Assembly (NCBI RefSeq): GCF_036320965.1
Contig: NC_092269.1
Coordinates: 28,686,843-28,750,842, forward strand
Length of the DNA: 64,000 nt
DNA from: Panulirus ornatus
Lineage: Eukaryota; Arthropoda; Malacostraca; Decapoda; Palinuridae
Reading direction: 5' to 3'
In this document: positions 13,540 to 56,934 of the stretch, piece by piece
Layout: each line of letters opens with the position of its first letter
Position numbering within the stretch: the first letter of the stretch is position 1
Notes under the pieces: model-generated
What the model was told of the DNA's origin: nothing
Seen by the model: the letters and a program-made list of their open reading frames with translations, nothing else
Database searches by the model: none
Made by a program: the position numbers and the translations under genes

Positions 13540-14548
13540 ACATGACGGCAAGATCAAAAAACTTAGCTGAAGAAACATGACCACATCAATCAAAAAAGCT
13601 TAGCTGAGGAAGATGACCACAAGATCAAAAAAGCTTAGCTGAGGAAACATGACCACATCAATCAAAAAAGCTTAGCTGAGGAAGATGACCACAAGATCAA
13701 AAAAGCTTAGGTGAGGAAACATCACCACAAGATCAAAAAAGCTTAGCTGAGGAAGATGACCGCAAAATCAAAAAAGCTTACCTAAGGAAAGATGACCAGA
13801 AGATCAAAAAAGCTTAGCTGAGGAAGATGACCACAAGATCAAAAAAGCTTACCTGAGGAAAGATGACCAGATCAAAAAAGCTTAGCTGAGGAAGATGACC
13901 GCAAAATCAAAAAAGCTTAGCTGAGGAAAGATGACCACAAGATCAAAAAAGCTTAGCAGAGGAAAGATGACCTCAAGATCAAAAAAGCTTAGCTGAGGAA
14001 GATAACCACAAGATCAAAAAAGCTTAGGTGAGGAAACATGACCACAAGATCAAAAAAGCTTACCTGAGGAAGATGACCACAAGATCAAAAAAGCTTACCT
14101 GAGGAAAGATGACCAGAAGATCAAAAAAGCTTAGCTGAGGAAGATGACCACAAGATCAAAAAAGCTTAGGTGAGGAAACATGACCACAAAATCAAAAAAG
14201 CTTAGCTGAGGAAGATGACCGCAAAATCAAAAAAGCTTAGCTGAGGAACATGACCATAAGATAAAAAAGCTTAGCTGAGGAACACGACCACAAGATCAAT
14301 AAAGCTTAGCTGAGGAAACATGACCGCAAGATCAAAAAAAGCTTAACTGAGGAAAGATGACCACAATATCAAAAAAAGCTTAGCTGAGGAACACGACCAC
14401 AAGATCAAAAAAGCTTAGCTGAGGAACACGACCACAAGATCAAAAAAGCTTAACTGAGGAAACATGACCGCAAGATCAAAAAAAGCTTAACTGAGGAGAC
14501 GTGACCACAATATCAAAAAAAGCTTAGCTGAGGAACACGCCGCAAGAT
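13540..14548 (+). repeat. About 35-bp minisatellite with AAGCTTAGCTGAGG core
   Basis: About 28 units near AAGATCAAAAAAGCTTAGCT plus GAGGAAGATGACCAC, spacing 35-37 bp, with alternating CATGACC and GATGACC forms. Every unit carries an A6-AAGCTT core. Confidence 0.94.
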
Positions 14549-14624
14549 GAAAGTGACACTGAGTGGATGCACTTGGCCAGCTTGCCCGTTGCTGAAGGAA
14601 TGATAAACACAGATGAATACCATG

Positions 14625-14875
14625 GAGCAGGAGGGACCTCGTGGATACTTGGCTGGGAGGGAGGAGGGGAGAGTGTGGAGGTGGAGCAGGAGGGACCTCC
14701 TGGATACTTGGCTGAGAGGGAGGAGGGGAGAGTGTGGAGGTGGAGCAGGAGGGACCTCGTGGATACTTGGCTGGGAGGGAGGAGGGGAGAGTCTGGAGGT
14801 GGAAGAGGAGGGACCTCGTGGATACTTGGCTGGGAGGGAGGAGGGGAGAGTCTGGAGGTGGAAGAGGGGGAAGGA
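14625..14875 (+). repeat. 59-bp minisatellite, four copies
   Basis: GGATACTTGGCTGGGAGGGA followed by GGAGGGGAGAGTGTGGAGGTGG recurs with GGATAC at 14643, 14702, 14761 and 14820. Open frames through it are repeat artefacts. Confidence 0.9.
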
Positions 14876-15034
14876 AAAGCCACAGGTCACATAGGCTCGT
14901 CCCGTGTGGCTCAAGGAAGCCAGGAGGAGGAAGAAGCCTCGAGTGCTACAGCAGGAGATGGCTGCTCGCTGGCCTGCAGACGCGAGGCACAAGGAAATTC
15001 ATGGACGAACAGAGAGAAGGAAGGAGGAGGCGAG

Positions 15035-15037
<3 letters not shown>

Positions 15038-15122
<85 letters not shown>

Positions 15123-15440
15123 AAATACCAAGAAAAATTGGAGAAAATGATAGAGAAATAAGGTATATATGTTAATATGAAGGAGAAGAAATGATAATGG
15201 TAATAATGATGTTAGTAATAATAATGATATAGATGATAATGATAATGATAATGATAATGATGATGATACTGATAATGATGATAATGATAATAATGATGAT
15301 AATTATAATAATGATAATGATATTATGATAGTGATGATAATGATAATAATGATAATGATGATAATAATGATACTGATAATAATAATGATAATAATGATAT
15401 TAATAGAAATGATGATGATAATTATGATAATGATAATAAC
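15038..15440. repeat. (GA)n tract followed by ATG/ATA-type simple repeats
   Basis: (GA)n at 15038-15120. After a short unique stretch, a degenerate GATAAT/GATGAT mixture spans about 15180-15440. Confidence 0.93.
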
Positions 15441-16063
15441 AAAAGAGTGGGAGGTGGTATGGTGTGAACAGTAAATTGAACAATGATGTGAACAATAAGC
15501 AAGAAAAAAAACTATGAACAAAACGGCATGAACATATCACATATGAACAGTAGCATTGGAACAGTAAACATACATAACAAGGCATGAACAATAAATCTCG
15601 AGCACTAAGACATGAACAGAATAGGGCATGAAGAACATGAACCATAGGGCATGGAGAGGAAAGGCTTAACAGAAGGACACACAATATCAGTGAGCACGGC
15701 TGTCTGACCTCACTTGTCAACACATGTGGGGCCGCCGTGACGTCACATTTCAACACCTGTGCTTCTTTTTTTCCGTGTAAACACTCTTGCTGACACCCCC
15801 CCCCCCCCACACACACACACATCCCCCACCCCGTTACTCCATGTTGCCTTTAGGGTGGGCGGAACAGCTGTTGCTGTTGTGGGCTACAGTTGCCACCGGT
15901 GTTCCAGCTGTTGCTTCTGCTACTGTTCTATGTGTAGCTGTCTCCTCTCCTTCACGCTCCATCCATATTCCATATTCCCATATTCTCTCCGTCAACATAA
16001 ATATACATACACAGATTCATACTTGCTCGCTCCACAGGAAACATAATCGATATTGTTTGCTTT
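15441..16063. other. Unassigned intergenic stretch
   Basis: Contains loosely repeated ATGAACA(G/A)TA words at about 15460-15650 and a C-run/CA patch at 15797-15820. No gene seen. Confidence 0.45.
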
Positions 16064-17240
16064 AGCGAGGTAGAGCCAGGAAATAGATGAAAAAAGGCCA
16101 CATCCCCTCTGTACACGAGCTATCATGTGTAATGCACCGAAATCACAGCTCCCTATCCACATCCAGGCCCCACAGACCTTTCCATGGTTTACTCCAGGCG
16201 TTTCACATGCTTTGGTTCAGTCCACTGATAGCACGTCGACCCCGGTATACCAAATCGTTCCAATTCACTCTATTCCTTGCACACCTCTCACCCTCCTGCA
16301 TGTTCAGGCCCCAATCGCTCAAAATCTTTTTCACCCCATCCTTCCATCTCCAATCTGGTCTTCCGCTTCTCCTTGTTCTCTCCACCTCTGACACATATAT
16401 CCTCTTTGTCAACCTTTCCTCACTCATTCTGCCCTCTCCACCACACTCTTTTTACACACATCTATCTTGCCCTTTCATTACTTACTCGATCAAACCACCT
16501 CACACCACATTGTCCTCAAACATTTCATTTCTAACACATTCACCCTCCTCCGAACAACCCTATTTATACCCAATGCCTCGCAACCATATAACATTGTTGG
16601 AACCACTATTCCTTCAAACATGCCCATTTTTGCTCTCCGAGATAACGTTCTCTCCTTCCACACATTCTTCATCGCTCCCAGAAGGTTCTCCCACTCTGTG
16701 ACTCACTTCCGCTTCCATGCTTCCATCCGCTGCTAAATCCACTCCCAGATATCTAAAACACTTCACTTCCTCCAGTTTTTCTCCATTCAAACTTACAGCC
16801 CAATTGATTTGTCCCTCAACCCTACTGAACATAATAACCTTGCTCTTATTCACATTTACTCTCAATTTTCTCCTTTCACACACTTTTCCAAACTCAGTCA
16901 CCAGCTTCTGCAGTTTCACACTCGAATCAGCGACCAGCGCTGTATCATCGGCGAACATGAACTTACTCTTTTCCCAGGCCCTCTCATCCCAACAGGCTGC
17001 ATACCTGCTCCTCTCTCCGAAACTCTTGCATTTACCTACCTAACCATTCATCCATAAACAAATAAAACAACTATAGGTACATCACACACCCCTGCCGCAA
17101 ACCGACCTTCACGGTGAACCAGTCCCTCTCCTCTCTTCTTACTCGTACATATGCCATACGTCCTAGATAAAAACTTTTCACTGCTTCTAACAACTTACTT
17201 ACCTTCCACAAAGCACCTCTATCAACCCTATCATATATAT
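16064..17240 (-). mobile_element. RTE-like LINE, 5'-truncated copy
   Basis: From a partial 3' UTR (TAGCGAGGTAGAGCC near 16070) through the C-terminal block (NWNDLVYRGRRA, RSGRPDWRWKDGVKKILSD) back to YDRVDRGALWKV near 17220 on the minus strand. Contains frameshifts and stops. Confidence 0.88.
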
Positions 17241-17283
17241 TGATATGTTGATCACAGCAGTCCTTAGTGATAGTTATGAAAGT

Positions 17284-17590
17284 GAAACTCAATTCAGTAG
17301 CTCATATAGATTTATTTAACATGTGATTTTCCACACTTGTTATACGACATGTTTTATGAAGACAATCTGCCTCATTAGGTGCAAACAATTCATAAACTTT
17401 TTAACATCCCAACACCACCATACAGATTTCGGCTTCTAAGTGCCATGCCTAAGACTACTAAATAACAATGCTTTTAATGTTTGAAGGCATGTAGAGATGT
17501 ATCCATTGGTCAGACCGGCAAACCTGTAACTGACAGATGCTATTGGCACCGTCACTCAGTACGCAGGGATGACCACAAGAATGTTATCTC
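17284..17590. mobile_element. Penelope-like element remnant with GIY-YIG trace
   Basis: 17284-17420 matches, in minus sense, the noncoding end also found at 41700-41860 (ATTTAACATGT and GACATGTTT words). 17481-17585 on the plus strand reads ACRDVSIGQTGKPVTDRCYW and then HRHSVRRDDHKN, the second half of the GIY-YIG endonuclease domain of Penelope-like retroelements. The two parts are in opposite orientation. Confidence 0.72.
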
Positions 17591-17597
17591 TAATCCA

Positions 17598-18250
17598 TCG
17601 ATCCAATTCACTCTATTCCTTGCCCTCCTTTCACCCTCCTGCATGTTCAGGCCCCGATCACACAAAATCTTTTTCACTCCATCTTTCCACCTCCAATTTG
17701 GTCTCCCACTTCTCCTCGTTCTCTCCACCTCGACACATATATCCTCTTGGTCAATCTTTCCTCACTCATTCTCTCCATGTGCCCAAACCATTTCAAAACA
17801 CCCTCTTCTGCTCTCTCAACCACGCTCTTCTTATTTCCACACATCTCTCTTACCCTTACGTTACTTACTCGATCAAACCACCTCACACCACACAATGTCC
17901 TCAAACATCTCATTTCCAGCACATCCATCCTCCTGCGCACAGCTCTATCCATAGCCCACGCCTCGCAACCATACAACATTGTTGGAACCACTATTCCTTC
18001 AAACATACCCATTTTTGCTTTCCGAGATAATGTTCTCGACTTCCACACATTCTTCAAGGCTCCCAGGATTTTCGCCCCCTCCCCCCCCTATGATCCACTT
18101 CCGCTTCCATGGTTCCATCCGCTGCCAGATCCACTCCCAGATATCTAAAACACTTTACTTCCTCCAGTTTTGCTCCATTCAAACTTACCTCCTAATTGAC
18201 TTGACCCTCAACCCTACTATACCTAATAACCTTGCTCTTATTCACATTTA
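17598..18250 (-). mobile_element. RTE-like LINE fragment (RT C-terminal part)
   Basis: The minus strand reads VEGRVKLG-type residues, YLGVDLAADGTME, KNVWKSRTLSRKAKMGMFEG, GCEAWAMDRAVRRRMDVLEM and RWFDRVSNVRVREMCGNKK. It lacks the 3' UTR and is joined directly to the Penelope fragment at 17598; at the other end it stops at GATAGACAGATAG. Confidence 0.88.
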
Positions 18251-18594
18251 GATAGACAGATAGATGACAAATATATAGAGATATGCATATACATAATCAG
18301 TGATCATGACTACAGACTTACATGAGAGATCTACCCATATCAGACTCATCTGTAGTATTACTACAGTACGCTCTTCTGTTGCCATTCTCCCGTATTCATA
18401 TTCACCTTTCAGAGTCTACGCCATTCTTGGCAACGGTGACTCACTCTCCGCAAGCGGCACTGCATCCTCTGCAGAAGAAAAAAAGAAAAAAGCCATGTTG
18501 GCAAAAAACCTACAAATATGACGGTGATTCCTATGCTTGACAACGGTTTCCCACACTGACCATCTAGGAAGACATCAAGCGTATCTGTTGGACG

Positions 18595-18755
18595 CCCACA
18601 TCTGTTGGATACACGCATATGTTGGACTCCCACATCTGTTGAACGCCCTTATCTGTTAAACGCCCACATCTGTTGAACGCCCTTATCTGTTGAACGCCCA
18701 CATCTGTTGAACGCCCACATCTGTTGAACGCCCTCATCTGTTGAACGCCCACATC
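18595..18755 (+). repeat. 17-bp minisatellite
   Basis: TTGAACGCCCACATCTG, about ten copies with CTTATCTG and CTCATCTG variants. Confidence 0.92.
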
Positions 18756-18759
18756 GATG

Positions 18760-19482
18760 GAACCCTTATAAGTAGCCTAAGATATTTTGTCCAGAGTATT
18801 ACTCAACTGAAGCGATGTTTGCAGGTTTACGACACCTCGAAAGATTATCATCAAAGTCAATTATGAATTTGACTGATGTGAGTGACCAAGCTTTGTATAA
18901 TAGGGAAGGACCTTGAGAGTATTTCCTCTTCCTCCCTTCGGATATCATCGAGTGTATACCACTCACGACACTGAGTGAAGATACGGTGGTGAGTGGTACA
19001 ACCCAACACAGTGCGCAAGCAGACATGCGCACTGTGTGGGTCTCTTGTCCTGACGACTCATTATCTCGCCTGAAAAGAAAGTTTTGAAGCCTTTACCGGG
19101 GAAACATAATGTGCGAAGAGTAGAATGAGGTGTTGATGTCAGTGTGTTATATGTGGCATTCTTGCTTCGGTAGCCCTGCTTTGAGCGAACACGGTCCGTC
19201 TTTCACAGCGTCACCCTGGCCCCCAAGAGCCTTCGTCGCCCGTCCTATCCCCTGAGTCTTCGTCGTTGCCCGTCCTGGCCCCCTGAACCTTTGTCGTCTG
19301 GCATGTCCATGGGAACCTGCCCTACGCCTTCGCCGTGGACCCACACCCGTAATAGTCACTACTTAAATGACGAAACTGTACGCCTCCTCACCCAAGGGGG
19401 CGGGATGGGGAGATGCCCAATAGTATCCTGCCATATACCGTAGGACATGCCCGTTCAGTCGTGATCGACCCCTCCTCCCTCA
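18760..19482. other. Unassigned intergenic stretch
   Basis: No gene recognised. Around 19190-19300 a GTCTTCGTCGCCCGTCC word recurs irregularly in a GC-rich patch. Confidence 0.45.
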
Positions 19483-19878
19483 GTGGAGCACTCAACCCAC
19501 CCGCCTCCAAACGTCCAGGATTCCAGTGAGGACGTCGGTTGCTGGACTGGTCTCCTTCCCTCGAGGGTGAGTGTAGGACATCTACACGGCTGCCCTCTCG
19601 AGAGATTTACGGGGAATCCGAGAATCTATGACCGTTGCCAATCCTGGAAACACAGGAGGCAGGAATGTGCAAGGAGTGGGTTCTGTGCAGGTCCTCACGA
19701 CACAGCAGAGTGCAAGACGAAAATCCAGAACAGAATTTCAGTTGCTCATCTCTGTGTCCACTGTTGTAGCAGCCATCACGCCTGGAATTCCAACTGCCCA
19801 CAGCGACCTGGTCACTCACCTTGGGGAAAACCTCATGCCGTCTCGACGGCCGTAAAAATGAAAGGAGAATGTGTGAGC
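19483..19878 (+). pseudogene. Retroelement ORF1/gag-like zinc-knuckle relic
   Basis: The frame contains RCQSWKHRRQECARSGFC, CAGPHDTAECK and HLCVHCCSSHHAWNSNCP. These match the three-knuckle layout (CQ..GH....C, CAGPH.T..C, C..C...H.A....CP) of Jockey-type ORF1 proteins, with some knuckle Cys missing. The frame runs into a (GA)n tract at 19884-19975 and so ends artificially. It lies just upstream of the peroxidase gene, so a role as a peroxidase exon was considered and judged unlikely. Confidence 0.6.
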
Positions 19879-19882
19879 AAAG

Positions 19883-19883
<1 letters not shown>

Positions 19884-19975
<92 letters not shown>
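19884..19975 (+). repeat. (GA)n microsatellite
   Basis: About 45 GA units immediately upstream (about 160 bp) of the first recognised peroxidase exon. Confidence 0.96.
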
Positions 19976-19977
<2 letters not shown>

Positions 19978-20143
19978 TATGGGAGTGGGAAGTTGTGTCA
20001 ACAAATCAAGACGGTTCCGTCCAGGCTGTACAGTCTAGTAAGTATTTGGATGTGAGATTCATCCTCTGAATGCTGCATCATTTACCCCGTCACCAGTAGC
20101 GCATCATGTGTGTATAATTCTCGTAATCTCTCCCAGAGAAGCG

Positions 20144-50043
<29,900 letters not shown>

Positions 50044-50473
50044 CTTGCCGCTGGAAGGCCCAGTAGCTCCTGATGTTCACCCTGAACCCATGGAAAGTCC
50101 AACAGATTCTCAGCTTGGATCTAAATGTTCGATCACGTAGTAGAGGGTTCCACGTCGGTCCTCTGCACTCCTCTTCCACCTTCAGTCAGTCTCTCCTTAT
50201 CTTCAGTCTCTCCGTTTCGGCTCTTTAGTTCACAACTCCACGTTCAAACCTCTTCTCTTGGAATGGTTTGCTAGCTTTCCAGCAAGAGGGTCCAGCAGTC
50301 TTTAAGGCCCTGTGTCGCCGGCCATATACCTCAACGACTCTTCACGTTTTCAGCCTCGCTCGCCGGACTGTCTGAACACATGAGACATTCAAGCAAAACA
50401 AAGATTTACAGTGAAGAAAAGTGGACCTCACTGGCCTACGGGTTTGACAACGCTTGAAGCACCAACAACAGAT

Positions 50474-50476
<3 letters not shown>

Positions 50477-50520
<44 letters not shown>

Positions 50521-50521
50521 T
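50477..50521. repeat. (TA)n microsatellite
   Basis: TA tract about 430 bp past the peroxidase stop codon. Confidence 0.93.

Positions 50522-51094
<573 letters not shown>

Positions 51095-51181
<87 letters not shown>
51095..51181. repeat. (TA)n microsatellite
   Basis: About 43 TA units. Confidence 0.95.
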
Positions 51182-51184
<3 letters not shown>

Positions 51185-51427
51185 TTTAATCAAGGTGATC
51201 ATGATTCTTATTAGAATTTAGCCATATCGAGTTCTTAATGATTTGTTTGTGTTAATGAGAGTCTATTTTTGCTTATCAAATGAATTTGCTGTTAATGAAA
51301 CTTTGAGTTACTGTAAATGATTGACTGATTTACGAATACCCTTGTCTCTGAGGTGAAGTGACAAACCTAGTAAAAGCTGTAATGACACACAAGTGTGCCT
51401 CTTTGATTTTCCTAGTTCAGAAATGAT

Positions 51428-52975
51428 GTGACTTCAGTCGTTCCTCTGTATATACGTCAGTGGTCGTACATGATTCGTTCCTCTGTATATACGTCAGTGG
51501 TCGTACATGAGTCGTTCCTCTGTATATACGTCAGTGGTCGTACATCAGTCGTTCCTCTGTATATACGTCAGTGGTCGTACATGAGTCGTTCCTCTGTATA
51601 TACGTCAGTGGTCGTACATGAGTTGTTCCTCTGTATATACGTCAGTGGTCGTACATGAGTCGTTCCTCTGTATATACGTCAGTGGTCGTACATGAGTCGT
51701 TCCTCTGTATATACGTCAGTGGTCGTACATGAGTCGTTCCTCTGTATATATGTCAGTGGTCTACATGAGTCGTTCCTCTGTATATACGTCAGTGGTCGTA
51801 CATGAGTCGTTCCTCTGTATATACGTCAGTGGTCGTACATGAGTCGTTCCTCTGTATATATGTCAGTGGTCGTACATGAGTCGTTCCTCTGTATATATGT
51901 CAGTGGTCTACATGAGTCGTTTCTCTGTATATATGTCAGTGGTCGTACATGAGTCGTTCCTCTGTATATACGTCAGTGGTCGTACATGAGTCGTTCCTCT
52001 GTATATACGTCAGTGGTCGTACATGAGTCGTTCCTCTGTATATACGTCAGTGGTCGTACATGAGTCGTTCCTCTGTATATACGTCAGTGGTCGTACATGA
52101 GTCGTTCCTCTGTATATACGTCAGTGGTCGTACATGAGTCGTTCCTCTGTATATACGTCAGTGGTCGTACATGAGTCGTTCCTCTGTATATATGTCAGTG
52201 GTCTACATGAGTCGTTCCTCTGTATATACGTCAGTGGTCGTACATGAGTCGTTCCTCTGTATATACGTCAGTGGTCGTACATGAGTCGTTCCTCTGTATA
52301 TATGTCAGTGGTCGTACATGAGTCGTTCCTCTGTATATATGTCAGTGGTCTACATGAGTCGTTTCTCTGTATATATGTCAGTGGTCTACATGAGTCGTTC
52401 CTCTGTATATATGTCAGTGGTCGTACATGAGTCGTTTCTCTGTATATATGTCAGTGGTCTACATGAGTCGTTCCTCTGTATATATGTCAGTGGTCGTACA
52501 TGAGTCGTTCCTCTGTATATACGTCAGTGGTCGTACATGAGTCGTTCCTCTGTATATACGTCAGTGGTCGTACATGAGTCGTTCTCTGTATATATGTCAG
52601 TGGTCTACATGAGTCGTTCCTCTGTATATATGTCAGTGGTCTACATGAGTCGTTCCTCTGTATATATGTCAGTGGTCTACATGAGTCGTTCCTCTGTATA
52701 TATGTCAGTGGTCTACATGAGTCGTTCCTCTGTATATATGTCAGTGGTCGTACATGAGTCGTTCCTCTGTATATACGTCAGTGGTCGTACATGAGTCGTT
52801 CCTCTGTATATACGTCAGTGGTCGTACATGAGTCGTTCCTCTGTATATACGTCAGTGGTCGTACATGAGTCGTTCCTCTGTATATACGTCGGTGGTCGTA
52901 CATGAATCGTTCCTCTGTATATACGACAGTGGTCGTACATAAGTTGTTCCTCTGTATATACGTCAGTGAATGACA
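51428..52975 (+). repeat. 37-bp minisatellite, about 41 copies
   Basis: The unit is GTCGTTCCTCTGTATATACG plus TCAGTGGTCGTACATGA. Two main forms exist: a 37-bp form with ATACG and GGTCGTACATG, and a 35-bp form with ATATG and GGTCTACATG. The forms occur in patches, and blocks about 370 bp long appear to repeat. Frames through it are artefacts. Confidence 0.95.
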
Positions 52976-53142
52976 TGTGTCGCATATGCCAGTGGTGGTC
53001 GTACATTTATCATACATACCATTGGTCGCAGATGCATCACATGTGAATATGATGGTCTTATGTTATCACACTTACTAGTGGTCGTGGTATTTTCACATAT
53101 GGTCACATGTGTTACACATATTACTGATCGTACATGTGTCGC

Positions 53143-53146
<4 letters not shown>

Positions 53147-53214
<68 letters not shown>
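53147..53214. repeat. (TA)n microsatellite, LINE tail
   Basis: About 33 TA units before the 3' end of the minus-strand LINE fragment. Confidence 0.94.
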
Positions 53215-53216
<2 letters not shown>

Positions 53217-53767
53217 TTTTTTTCGCTGTCTCCCGCGTTTGCGAGGTAGCGCAAGGAAACAGACGAAAGAAATGGCCCAACCCACCCCCATACACATGTA
53301 TATACATACGTCCACACACGCAAATATACATACCTAAACAGCTTTCCATGGTTTACCCCAGACGCTTCACATTCCCTGATTCAATCCACTGACAGCACGT
53401 CAACCCCGGTATACCACATCGATCCAATTTACTCTATTCCTTGCCCTCCTTTCACCCTCCTGCATGTTCAGGCCCCGATCACACAAAATCTTTTTCACTC
53501 CATCTTTCCACCTCCAATTTGGTCTCCCACTTCTCCTCGTTCCCTCCACCTCCGACACATATATCCTCTTGGTCAATCTTTCCTCACTCATTCTCTCCAT
53601 ATGACCAAACCATTTCAAAACACCCTCTGCTCTCTCAACCACACTCTTTTTATTTCCACACATCTCTCTTTCCCTTACATTACTTACTCGATCAAACCGC
53701 CTCACACCACATATTGTCCTCAGACATCTCATTTCCAGCACATCCACCCTCCTCCGCACAACTATAT

Positions 53768-53770
<3 letters not shown>
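53215..53770 (-). mobile_element. RTE-like LINE fragment (C-terminus and short 3' UTR)
   Basis: In minus sense RRRVDVLEMRCLRTICGVRR through RSGRPNWRWKDGVKKILCD and the short 3' UTR ending CGCGGGAGACAGCG. 5' end cut at CTATATCCATATA, which merges into the TA tail of the next copy. Confidence 0.92.

Positions 53771-53837
<67 letters not shown>
53771..53837. repeat. (TA)n plus poly-T, LINE tail
   Basis: About 27 TA units and a T-run between two LINE copies in the same orientation. Confidence 0.94.
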
Positions 53838-53839
<2 letters not shown>

Positions 53840-55218
53840 ATTATACTTTGTCGCTGTCTCCCGCGTTTGCGAGGTAGCGCAAGGAAACAGACGAAAGAAA
53901 TGGCCCAACCCCCCCATACACATGTATATACATACGTCCACACACGCAAATATACATACCTACACAGCTTTCCATGGTTTACCCCAGACGCATCACATGC
54001 CTTGATTCAATCCACTGACAGCACGTCAACCCCGGTATACCACATCGCTCCAATTCACTCTATTCCTTGCCCTCCTTTCACCCTCCTGCATGTTCAGGCC
54101 CCGATCACACAAAATCTTTTTCACTCCATCTTTCCACCTCCAATTTGGTCTCCCTCTTCTCCTCGTTCCCTCCACCTCCGACACATATATCCTCTTGGTC
54201 AATCTTTCCTCACTCATTCTCTCCATGTGCCCAAACCACTTCAAAACACCCTCTTCTGCTCTCTCAACCACGCTCTTTTTATTTCCACACATCTCTCTTA
54301 CCCTTACGTTACTCACTCGATCAAACGACCTCACACCACACATTGTCCTCAAACATCTCATTTCCAGCACATCCATCCTCCTGCGCACAACTCTATCCAT
54401 AGCCCACGCCTCGCAACCATACAACATTGTTGGAACCACTATTCCTTCAAACATACCCATTTTTGCTTTCCGAGATAATGTTCTCGACTTCCACACATTC
54501 TTCAAGGCCCCCAGAATTTTCACCCCCTCCCCCACTGTATGATCCACTTCCGCTTCCATGGTTCCATCCGCTGCCAGATCCACTCCCAGATATCTAAAAC
54601 ACTTCACTTCCTCCAGTTTTTCTCCATTCAAACTCACCTCCCAATTGACTTGACCCTCAACCCTACTGTACCTAATAACCTTGCTCTTATTCACATTTAC
54701 TCTTAACTTTCTTCTTCCACACACTTTACCAAACTCAGTCACCAGCTTCTGCAGTTTCTCACATGAATCAGCCACCAGCGCTGTATCATCAGCGAACAAC
54801 AACTGACTCACTTCCCAAGCTCTCTCATCCCCAACAGACTTCATACTTGCCCCTCTTTCCAAAACTCTTGCATTTACCTCCCTAACAACCCCATCCATAA
54901 ACAAATTAAACAACCATGGAGACATCACACACCCCTGTCGCAAACCTACATTCACTGAGAACCAATCACTTTCCTCTCTTCCTACACGTACACATGCCTT
55001 ACATCCTCGATAAAAACTTTTCACTGCTTCTGACAACTTTCCTCCCACACCATATATTCTTAATACCTTCCACAGAGCATCTCTATCAACTCTATCATAT
55101 GCCTTCTCCAGATCCATAAATGCTACATCCAAATCCATTTGCTTTTCTAAGTATTTCTCACATACATTCTTCAAAGCAAACACCTGATCCACACATCCTC
55201 TACCACTTCTGAAACCAT
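53838..55218 (-). mobile_element. RTE-like LINE, 5'-truncated with intact RT frame
   Basis: A 388-codon minus-strand frame (54026-55192) runs from VDQVFALKNVCEKYLEKQMD through motif A, motif B, LLFADDTALVADS and YLGVDLAADGTME to NWSDVVYRG without a stop. Short-form 3' UTR. Both ends abut TA tracts. Confidence 0.95.
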
Positions 55219-55511
<293 letters not shown>

Positions 55512-55764
55512 AACGTGTTATCTCCCCCGTATGAAACACTTGAACACACAAGGTTTCTAATCCTCTAGCATTACTTTTAAGATATCGAGCCAGATAAGCT
55601 ACATGTCCATCCTCTACAGATAGGAGAAAGGAAATACCTGCAACATGCAAATTAGATTCCCGAAGAAATCATGGCAAATAGAGTTCTCTGAATTACAAGT
55701 ATTATTACTACTACTAAAGCCATAATTATAACCATAGCTATAATGATAACTCAATCATAACCAT

Positions 55765-55910
55765 GTGTTATTGTAACTGAAAGATACAACTATATATAAG
55801 TATATTTATAAGTGTTAGTAACTGAAAGATACAACTATATATAAGTATAGCTATAAGTGTTAGTAACTGAAAGATGTAACTATAAGTATAGCTATAAATG
55901 TTAGTATACT
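55765..55910 (+). repeat. About 45-bp tandem repeat, three copies
   Basis: GTAACTGAAAGATACAACTA plus TATATAAGTATA(T/G)(T/C)TATAAGTGTTA, progressively diverged. Confidence 0.8.
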
Positions 55911-56700
55911 TATGTTTGAGTGTTACAATGACGCTTAAAAACATTATGATTAGGTAGCCCCTTGATCTCAAGTATGACTTTAATCACACGCAACAATATC
56001 AATTTTCTGTGTTGAATGGTTTTCAAAGCACCATGCTTGTATTTCAACGTTAGGACTTTGGTTTTCAGAGGAATAAGATTATCTTCAAACTTCTGGAAAC
56101 ATTTTCAGAAATCTGTCTTTAATCATTTTCAGTTAAGTAAATAAACTGAGCGTCCTCTTGCCACAAGATGATATCTAGAATAAAGAGATAAACATAGTGA
56201 TCGGGCCAATCAGATGCCATCCTGATGTCACGTGATTGATTTAGACCAATCATGTTATGGCATGGGTCGGCCATGTTGCTCTCTCATCGAGACACTAAGA
56301 AATTTAAATGTGAAGATCATTTAGCGCCACAGCTCTGTAAACTTCAGCTATCTTAAAGTGTAGAAAGAAAGGACGGATAATCATAAAGAAACAGACAGGG
56401 AGCCAGAGAGATAAGTAGCCAAGTGTGCAGTAGAAAGAGCCACTTGCTGCAATACACGTACCCACCGCATGCAAACGCCCCGTATGACCGCGATCAACGC
56501 ACCAGGTGTTCGCGCCACACTGCTGGCCAGATCACGTGTCTCACAACGCGGCGGGCTTGGTCTTCCCCCCCAGCTGAAAATAACCGATAAGATAGTGCTG
56601 GTAAGGTGACAGGGGTGTGTGTGTATGTGTGTGTGTGCGTTTGAATTGTCGGTATGGGTGCGTGTGCCTGAGAGCATGTGTGTGTATGCTTGTCTGTGTC
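55911..56700. other. Unassigned intergenic stretch
   Basis: No gene or mobile element recognised. A (CT)n tract follows at 56711-56775. Confidence 0.45.
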
Positions 56701-56708
56701 GTTGTGCA

Positions 56709-56779
<71 letters not shown>

Positions 56780-56934
56780 CCAACCACGGTGACATCACCC
56801 ATCCTTGACGTAGACCCACTTTCGCCTAGAACCACTCACTTTCCTCCCCTCCCTCACTGTCTTAGTGAAAAGTCATCTGCGCCTCACCTTTCCATGTTCC
56901 ATGTATTCGTAGCGCCTTTCAGCAGGCTTCTCTG

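Noticed and set aside
16087..16701. Plus-strand frames such as HPPACSGPNRSKSF and SFHLQSGLPLLLVLST
   Set aside because: Antisense shadows of the minus-strand LINE RT. The same antisense peptides recur wherever that LINE lies in minus orientation.
19483..20055. 190-codon plus-strand frame as an upstream peroxidase exon
   Set aside because: Zinc-knuckle motifs point to a retroelement ORF1, and the frame's second half is a GA microsatellite. No splice donor in phase with exon 1 was evident.
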